Shown here piece after piece: positions 56,615 through 64,000 of a stretch of DNA of 64,000 nt. How positions within the stretch are numbered: position 1 is the first letter of the stretch; the number at the start of each line of letters is the position of its first letter. Under the pieces are notes generated by a model, which did not search any database, was not told the origin of the DNA, and worked only from the letters and a program-made list of their open reading frames with translations. Source of the DNA: Zizania palustris (taxonomy: Eukaryota; Streptophyta; Magnoliopsida; Poales; Poaceae); contig JAAALK010000086.1 in assembly GCA_019279435.1 (NCBI GenBank), positions 22,489,913-22,553,912 of the forward strand, read 5' to 3'. A program made the translations under genes and the position numbers.

Positions 56615-57735
56615 ATTGGAGTACAAAAAGGAAACAGATATTTCGTTGATACCTTCAGTTACAATTCACCAGGGTAGTGTTTCAATGGCGAGTTAAAAAC
56701 AAAACAGACACCTCAACTTCTGTGGAGTAATACGTAGAGTAGATGAAACTGGTCGCAGAACTGGGTTGCATGAGTTTTTTTAGGAGATGGATAGAAAAAA
56801 GTTCTCTCCTTTCTTCTAACTAATAGTTTCCAGGTCTTCTAAATAAATGAACTGATTCTAAATAAATGTGTATTGAGAATTTGAGACATCATTGGTTTAG
56901 TTCACACTTCTGTATCAACGAGGCACACAAAACTGGATGCATTTGCATTTGCCTGTATGTCATCAGGAAGGCAGACCGCAGATACGTTGATACATGCACC
57001 GGAAGCGGGTGTAGATGTAGGAGTAGGGCGGGGAGAAGGCGAACGAAGCAACGGCCGAGGTAGGGGTTGCCGCCGTGCGGGGACTGCCGGGGAGACGGGA
57101 TCGTGGTGGGGGCGAAGCGTGGAGCGCGAGCATGACCCACGAGGGAACCCAACCCAGCAGGGCCGATTGCGGGAAAAGGGCGGCGAACGCGCCATCGACG
57201 ACGATGACGGCTCGCCGACGTCGTCGGCATCGGCCGCGCGGCGGCCAGCCCACGAGGTGACGAAATCTTTAAAATTTCCCATTTTGTAGGCCTTCAGCCT
57301 TTGGGCCGGCTCGAGCTGGATAATCTTGCGCACGAAAGGTGACCCGGTCCTGCTGGATTCGATGCGTGGCAAAAGTTCACAGCAAACCCGATGCGGCGCC
57401 GGCACAGCATGTCACGGATGCGAGGCGTAATGCACGGCGTCACGGCGACATGCATGATGAGAGTAGGGTACGATCTACTATGTGAGACTGAGAGTGTAGT
57501 ACCCCGAAGGCCGAAGCTGGATCGTCTTCTCGATCGTCCGCCCTCAAAACCACCACATCTCTCGTGCGATGTTCCGTATCTATCATATCGGCACTTGGCA
57601 TGGGGAACGGGAAACGCTACTGCTAGCTCGGCAATAAGCTCGCTCCCCCTGCTTGCATCTTTAAGCACGTACCCGGCCGGTGGCCAGTCGGTCCCAGAGC
57701 CCCAGACTGTTTGGCCGGATCGATTGTCGACGGAG
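56615..57735. other. Helicase gene upstream region
   Basis: AT-rich to about 56900, then GC-rich (56960-57380) with minus-strand frames rich in Arg, Ser and Pro that I do not trust as genes. The last 300 bp is probably the helicase promoter and leader. Confidence 0.4.
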
Positions 57736-60700
57736 ATGATGAAGAACGGCGGAAGAGCGAGGACGGGGAAAGGGAACAAGCCGCTACCGCTGGACGAAGT
57801 TCTCGTCAACACCATCTTATCTTGGTCCCTGGATGATGTCAGGAACCAGAACCTCTTCGCAGACAAGGTTTGTTAGTTCCGCATTGATTCTTCATTCTCT
57901 CTTTGATACTCTTCGTCAAGCTAAGCTGAACTGAGTACATACACGTACTTTTCGCAGGTGAACGTGATACCTGACAGGTTCTTCGGCCTGAAGGAGTACC
58001 TGGAATCGTTCAGGGTCCCGTTGCTGGAGGAGATACGTGCGGAGATGAGCTCTACCCTGGAGACGCTACCGAACTGGTCGACGGCCAAACATATACGGTC
58101 CCTCGTGCCCATGTCGTCTAAGTTCGCAACGAAATGCCCGATGTACCGCGTCACCATCGCCGGCCGACATGGAGCTTGCGCTCCGTGCATCAGCGACATC
58201 GTCGTGCTCTTGGATGTCATGCCGCGACGCCCGTCCGACTTCGCCAGCCACAACATCTCCTACTGCCTGGCGCACGTCAAGGATGTCGTCAACAAGCACT
58301 CCTTCGTGATAAGAGCTTCCAAGAGACTACATGACACGAGCTCCTATGTTTTCGTCGTTAGTTTGCTCTCTTTTATACCCTACGCGCGCATCTGGCGGTG
58401 TCTTGACTACGACGCTGCGGTTAAGATAAATCCTCCCCTTGTCATGACTGTCGCCGGCGTCGCCGGCGTAAGTGCGCGTGACATTTCTTTTTTTTTTCTA
58501 CTGCACACTTCGGCTTCGTGGAATCAGTCAAGATAAATCCTCTCTTGATCTGCAGAGTACTTCGTTGAAAGGATCATCTTCGGTTCACCGAGGGAATGCC
58601 GGCGATGAGCTAACCAGCAGGCTGTCCGCGTTCGGGCTCAACGACTCGCAGGCCGGCGCAGTACAGTGCTGCGTCTCGGCGACGCAGGGCAGCGGCCAGA
58701 GCTACAGTTTCAGCCTCATCTGGGGGCCGCCTGGCACGGGCAAAACCAAGACCATCAGCGTGCTGTTGATGATGCTGATGACGAACAAAAGCAGACATCG
58801 TGTCTTGACGTGCGCGCCGACGAACACCGCGATCAGGCAGGTCGCGTCCCGGATCCTTGCTCTGAGGAAGCAGCATTTCTCCGCTTCCGTCGGAGGCTGC
58901 AACGGAGACCTTCTGCTGTTTGGCAACAAGGAACGGATGGCAATCGACAGTGATCTGAACACCATCTTCCTGGACCATCGGGTTAATATTCTCAAGAAAT
59001 GCTTCTCGCCGGCGACGGGATGGAGGCATTGCTTACGTTCATTAGAACAGTTTCTGAGCTTCCCTTTGACCTTGAGCTATCAGTACAAAGAAGCTTGCAG
59101 TAGGCAAAAAGATGGGGAAACAAGATTATCACAGTCGTCCTTCGTCAGGTCTAGATTCCATGAGATCTTTCAGATACTTACCAGATGTTTCCAAACAATC
59201 GTCGATCAAGTCCCTAAGTCTGTCATTCTTGAGAAGAATTACAACAACGTTGTTTTGCTCACTACGATGCTGGATGACTTCAAAATTTTGCTTGGTGAGA
59301 AGAACGCAGGGGATGAAGTGCTAGCTGAAATCTTCATGATGAGGGAACGGAAGCTTGATGATTCAGAGTTGGTCCAAAATCTTACGCAAAGAAAGGCAGA
59401 AATTCTCGGCATCACCAGAACTCTTCTGCAAGAGATAAAGCTTCCTGTGACAGGATATCCTTCCCGGATCAAGAAATTCTGCCTGCGAAGCGCCTCCCTT
59501 GTTTTCTGCACCGTGTCTGGCTCTGCAAAGCTGCACGGCCAGAAAATGGATTTGCTTCTCATCGATGAGGCAGCGCAGCTGAAGGAATGCGAATCCCTGA
59601 TCCCTTTGCAAGTCTCTGGCTTGAAGCATGCTGTTCTTATTGGCGATGAGTGCCAACTGCCTGCAACTGTGAAAAGCAAGGTCCATTCCCTTCTCCTAAA
59701 TTTACCTGCCAATTTATTCATGAACTATTTTTTTTTGGATTGAACATTCATATATGTTATAAGGTATCATGTGCAATCTATTTCCTTGCAGGCTGCAGAC
59801 AGTGCCTTACTAGGCAGGAGTCTGTTCGAAAGGTTAACTTTACTGGGGCATCAGAAGCACCTTCTGAATATGCAGTACAGGATGCACCCTTCCATAAGCA
59901 TCTTCCCCAACCTCAGTTTCTACGACAAGAAAATCTTGGATGGTCCCAATGTCACGCAGGCGAGGTACGAGCGTAGGTTCCTTCAAGGTGCCATGTTTGG
60001 GCCGTACACCTTTATCAACATCGAGAATGGTCGGGAGGAGACTGCAGGCTGCAGCAAGAGAAACATGTCAGAGGTAGCTGCCATCCGAAGAATACTGCAT
60101 GATCTCTGCATAGGTAGCAATGCCATGAGCTACGAATCCTATGTCGCTAAGCTGTTCTTTCCATCTAATGTTATAATGTGTTTGCTACCATGCAGCATGT
60201 GTCAGCTCCAGGGAAGGGGTTAGCGTTGGCATCATATGCCCGTATGCTGCTCAGGTAGAGGCGATTCAGAGGGGTATAGGAGATGTGAATGCTCTGCACC
60301 CGCTTGCTCTGCGCGTCAACTCCGTCGATGGATTTCAGGGTAGCGAGGAAGATATCATCATCCTGTCAACCGTCAGGTCCAACTGCACAGGATCGATCGG
60401 TTTTCTATCGAACCGTCGGCGCGCCAACGTCGCCTTGACGAGGGCAAGGTACGTGGCTACGTGCGCCTGAAAAAAAAGAAGATTTTTTTTGGGTCAGAAT
60501 TTGGCACGCCATCCATGGCTGATGAGTGATGACTCGTCTGGTTCTTGTGGTTGCAGGTTTTGCCTCTGGATTCTGGGCAATGCGGCGACTTTACGCGGCA
60601 GCGGTTCCATCTGGGGAGAGCTGGTCCAGGACGCCGTCGATCGCCGGTGCTTCTACAACTGGGACGCCGACGCGTGCGTTCCTCCTTACAGGCGCGAAGA

Positions 60701-60812
60701 CGAACTGTGTCAGGTTGAGTTTGCTCCGGCGACTATGCGCGTAGCGGCGTCCAGGGACGAAGGCCACGAAGCCGATATCAGTGACGCGCTTGGCTCGCTG
60801 CAGCTAGTTTAG
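57736..60812 (+). CDS. SEN1/UPF1-like superfamily 1 helicase
   Basis: Six exons, 57736-57867, 57958-58467, 58556-59680, 59792-60113, 60196-60448 and 60557-60812, have GT-AG borders and join to 865 aa. A plant-type N-terminal region (L-V-N-T-I-L-S-W-S-L-D-D-V) precedes the helicase core. Core motifs: Walker A G-P-P-G-T-G-K-T at about 271-278, motif Ia T-C-A-P-T-N-T-A-I, Walker B L-L-I-D-E-A-A-Q, motif III G-D-E-C-Q-L-P, motif IV Q-Y-R-M-H-P, motif V S-V-D-G-F-Q-G-S-E-E-D and motif VI N-V-A-L-T-R-A-R. A long insert with L-F-G-N and helical character lies between Ia and II. DEAA rather than DEAD is normal for the UPF1-like group, ATP-dependent RNA/DNA helicases. It resembles the uncharacterised Arabidopsis At1g65810 group. 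All catalytic motifs are intact. Confidence 0.92.
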
Positions 60813-61936
60813 CTAGTACTGTACTGAGCAGCGGTGAGCCCAAGCTGGAGATCGGTTTGGAGTGATGCTTTCCCTGCTGATCTCTTCATCTCTTGTCAAG
60901 ATCATGATCAATCTAGAATCTTTTCTCTTCATATGAAAAGCTCTAAACGGAAGAAGCAAAAGATTGCAGATGGGATCCACTGCCTTATCTTCGATACTTC
61001 TGTGAACATTACCATCCCTTTAAAAGCATACATAGAAGGGATGCTGCTAGGCGATGGACCAATTCCAAGCAAAACCAAACAAGTTGCAACACACTTGAAT
61101 CTAGTGGCAGGGAGCAATTAGATAAAATCTGATTGCATTTTGACGATTTGAGCCTACAGTTTGTTTCGACATTGATATGTCAACTAACACGAGAACAAAC
61201 GTGAGGCGGAAGAACACGCACACCTACAGGTTGCCCTACTGCAGATCCCTGCTCTATACTCGTCGCACGCACGGAAGTCAACCCTTCGCTATTATATCTG
61301 CAGGTACTTATTGCCAGTTCTTTTAGGCTGGCTTATACGGTTCTACCATGTATTATGTATGTATATATCGGTGCATGCATCAGGCACGTCCTTGTACATA
61401 CATGGCCTCCGGCCACATGCAAATCCTAGCTCACACACAACAAGATTGTTAATTTGTAACATGGCCAAGTTGCCGTGAGCCGGTAACGGTGGCCGTTATG
61501 TATCTTCCATAGACGATGTACTCCCTTCCGTATATGTAGCGCCCGTTTTTCTTTGACATATACGTCAAGCTAATTAGTAGAACTCCTAACTAATACTAGT
61601 ATAAAAGATTAAACTGCAATCAATAACTACTACTCACGCATTTTAATACTGACATGCATGTATAAGAATATATAAGAATATTGTTACTTCTGTTTATCAC
61701 GACGAGAGATAAAAAGTAGGGAAATTTTATGGTGCCTCAAAATCATTTATTTTTTAATATAATGGTTGAGATTTAATTAAAATAATCTATTACTCTCATG
61801 TGAGAAAATACTGGTATTAGACGGTCTCCGAGATGCGGGATAACATCGGGCATAAAGCCACACTAGTGGGACGCTAGGGCGGTCCCGAGGACAATGAGGC
61901 GACGTTGGGAATAGGGTCATATCTATTAAAGGAAAG
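60813..61936. other. Intergenic, helicase 3' flank
   Basis: 3' UTR and AT-rich sequence. A 95-codon frame at 60834-61121 overlaps the presumed 3' UTR and has no recognisable domain. Confidence 0.45.
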
Positions 61937-62219
61937 TGATTTCTATTGATTTCCGAGAGTTTAACAGTACAATGTACAGATGTATATATATTAGATGAAC
62001 AATTGCTTGTCGCGTCGCTTCACTCCGTCGCGTCGTTCTGCGCCCGTCGCGTCGCCTCGCAGCCTGTCGCGTCGCTTCTCTTCTGCCCGTCGCTGCTGAC
62101 TGCAGGCGCAGGGAAAGGCGTGCCTGCTGTCGCTTCATGCGCCACATGCATGCATGGCTGCATGTGCTGTTGTGGGGAAAAGGCGGCACGCCTTTTGACG
62201 TGTTAAATTTACCGTAACA
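61937..62219 (-). mobile_element. Putative 3' LTR of the copia element
   Basis: On the minus strand the LTR begins TGTTACGGTAAATT directly after the purine tract AAGGGGGAG and appears to end ...AATAGAAATCA near 61937. It contains GTCGCG-type repeats (62020-62095). The 5' LTR is outside the window, so the ends and target duplication cannot be confirmed. Confidence 0.6.
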
Positions 62220-62366
62220 CTCCCCCTTAATCGAATTTTAAATTATATGATTGATATCATATGATTCGATTATCCAATAATCTTTATTAGGAAATTTTGA
62301 GAGTAATTTTTATAAAAGATAATAGTATAACTTAATATGATCTGATGATCATAAATAGAGCATATC

Positions 62367-63800
62367 TTATAAAATGACTCCCCCTGAATTTTGCAAATCA
62401 CGGAGTCTTTGCATACCTATTCCTTTAACATATTTTTGGAATGTCGAGGTTGGTAGCGATTTTATGAATAAATCTGCTAGATTTTCACATGATTTTGTTT
62501 GTAAAACTGTTATTTCCCCATTCTTTTGTAATTCATGTGGGAAAAACAGTTTAGGGGCAATATGCTTAGTTATATTACTTTTAATATAACCAGTTTGCAT
62601 TTGGGCGATACATGCCGCATTAACTTCATAGATAATTGTGGGTGATTCTGATGAACCAACATCGCATGTTCGTTGTATATGATTAATCATTCTTCGAAGC
62701 CATACACATTCTCGTGAAGCTTCATATAAAGCTATAATTTCAGAATGATTAGTCGATGTAGCAACAAGAGTTTGTTTCGAGGATTTCCATGAAATGACAG
62801 TACATCCATATAGGAAAACAAATCTTGTTTGTGATTTGGCATTATGTGGATCAGACATATATCCAGCATCAGTATATCCTATCATGGATAAGTCTTGATT
62901 TTTCTGATAGAATAAACCAAGATCTCTTGTTCCATTTAGATATCTTAAGATTTGTTTTGCTCCAACAAAATGTCTTTTAGTTGGTGCCACACTATGTCTA
63001 GCTAGTAAATTTACTGCAAATGCAATGTCCAGTCTTGTACAATTTGCTAGGTACATAAGTGCTCCTATTATGCTTAAATATGGAACATTAGGTCCCAATA
63101 GTTCTTCACCTTCTTCCCTATGTCGGAATGGGTCTTTATCCATTTCTAGAGATCGAACGACCATAGGGGTCTTTGATGGATATGATTTATCCATATTAAA
63201 TTTTTGCAATATTTTTTCAATATATGCAGATTGGTGAATTAATATTCCTGATGGAAGGTGTTCAAGTTGTAAACCCAAACAAAATTTAGTTTTACCTAAA
63301 TCCTTCATTTCAAATTTCGTCTTAAGATGATTGCTAGCTTCTATTATATCTTGTGTAGTTCCAATGATGTTGAGATCATCAACATACATTGAAATAATAC
63401 AAAATCCAGTGATGGATCTTTTAATAAATACAAAAGGACAATCATCATTGTTAGAATAACCTTTCTTAAGTAGGAATTCACTTAGTCGGTTGTACCACAT
63501 TCTACCCGACTGTTTTAAGCCATAGAGTGACTTTTGTAGTTTTACACAAAATTTGTTGCGATTTATATTTGGATTAGGAGTATCAAGTCCTTCAGGGACT
63601 TTCATATAAATATCTGAATCCAATGACCCATGTAAGTATGCGGTCACAACATCCATTAACCGCATAGATAAATTCATTTGTACTGCCAATGATATTAAAT
63701 ATCGGAAAGTTATTCCACTCATAACCGGAGAATATGTTTCATCATAATCGATGCTGGGTCTCTGCGTGAACCCTTGTGCTACAAGTCTCGCTTTGTATCT
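62367..63800 (-). pseudogene. Ty1/copia pol fragment: reverse transcriptase and RNase H
   Basis: An open frame of about 478 codons on the minus strand runs R-Y-K-A-R-L-V-A-Q-G-F, then Y-D-E-T-Y-S-P-V, M-D-V-V-T-A-Y-L-H-G, K-S-L-Y-G-L-K-Q-S, M-Y-V-D-D-L-N-I-I-G (the catalytic YVDD), L-A-N-C-T-R-L-D-I-A-F-A-V and the RNase H region with G-Y-T-D-A-G-Y and C-E-N-L-A-D-L-F-I-K-S-L. It ends before a purine tract and LTR. Gag, protease, integrase and the start of RT are missing because the sequence changes abruptly near 63800. The surviving frame is open, so the truncation looks fairly recent. Confidence 0.92.
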
Positions 63801-64000
63801 CACTGTCACGCCCCGATTTAACAAAATCGAGACATTATTGAATTTCCATAGAAAAACAATAATACAAGAGGTTCATCATGCGACAACGTACGTACGACAG
63901 TATCCATGGTACGCAGACCATATTTATTACAACATGGTTTTAGTAAAAACAGTAATAAAGTAACTAAACAACGGCATGACGAACGTCTTCTTCAGGATCT
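63801..64000. mobile_element. Unidentified repeat interrupting the copia element
   Basis: Beginning CTGTCACGCCCCGATTTAAC near 63800, right where copia similarity stops. TGTCACGCCCCGA is a plausible LTR start of another retrotransposon, but the rest is outside the window. Confidence 0.4.

Noticed and set aside
56902..57405. 167-codon minus-strand ORF upstream of the helicase
   Set aside because: Composition is Arg/Ser/Pro-rich with no domain, and it overlaps the presumed helicase promoter; not enough support.

Overview
The window is plant nuclear DNA, almost certainly from a grass (Poaceae, probably panicoid). It has intron-rich genes with GC-rich first exons, DYW and P-class PPR genes, a histone H4 gene with a plant Type I promoter element, an alpha-expansin, a calcium-dependent protein kinase (CDPK), and many grass-style MITEs, LINEs, a 5S-derived SINE and LTR retrotransposons. 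The species cannot be fixed from sequence alone.

Layout. Positions 1-8674 hold partial or broken copies of CDPK (-), histone H4 (+) and expansin (-). They end at a placeholder gap of exactly 1000 N (8675-9674). The same three-gene block recurs in the same order and orientation at 39983-48806, where every gene is intact. After the gap come exons of an unidentified gene interrupted by a short LTR retroelement that itself carries a hAT MITE (about 9675-13945), an unidentified ORF (14245-14660, -), a hAT-type element (15889-16725), an ATL-type RING-H2 ubiquitin ligase (17165-17728, +), a long AT-rich intergenic stretch, the chloroplast-division gene MCD1 (21020-23231, +), a decayed adaptin-binding p34-like gene carrying a 5S-derived SINE (24005-25639, -), and an intact DYW-class PPR gene (25812-28472, +).

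The CDPK gene runs from 41660 down to 29058. Its last intron is 9.3 kb because an 8.5 kb LINE (29910-38382, 15-bp target duplication) landed in it, and that LINE carries a second, 5'-truncated LINE (34042-35652, own 15-bp duplication). Exon joins predict a 553-aa kinase with four EF-hands. Downstream of the second block are three small MITEs (49326-50006), an OXS3-like gene (50387-51121, +), a P-class PPR gene (53419-55248, -), a transposon-like unit (56033-56601), a six-exon SEN1/UPF1-like SF1 helicase gene (57736-60812, +), and a truncated Ty1/copia element (61937-63800, -).

The genes do not form a pathway; this is an ordinary euchromatic grass gene neighbourhood. The most notable points are the duplicated block abutting a gap, with frameshifts confined to one copy (probably an assembly haplotig or low-quality contig end, otherwise a recent duplication), the LINE-in-LINE inside a CDPK intron, and the 5S-rRNA-derived SINE. 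I saw no convincing evidence of an undescribed multi-gene system.
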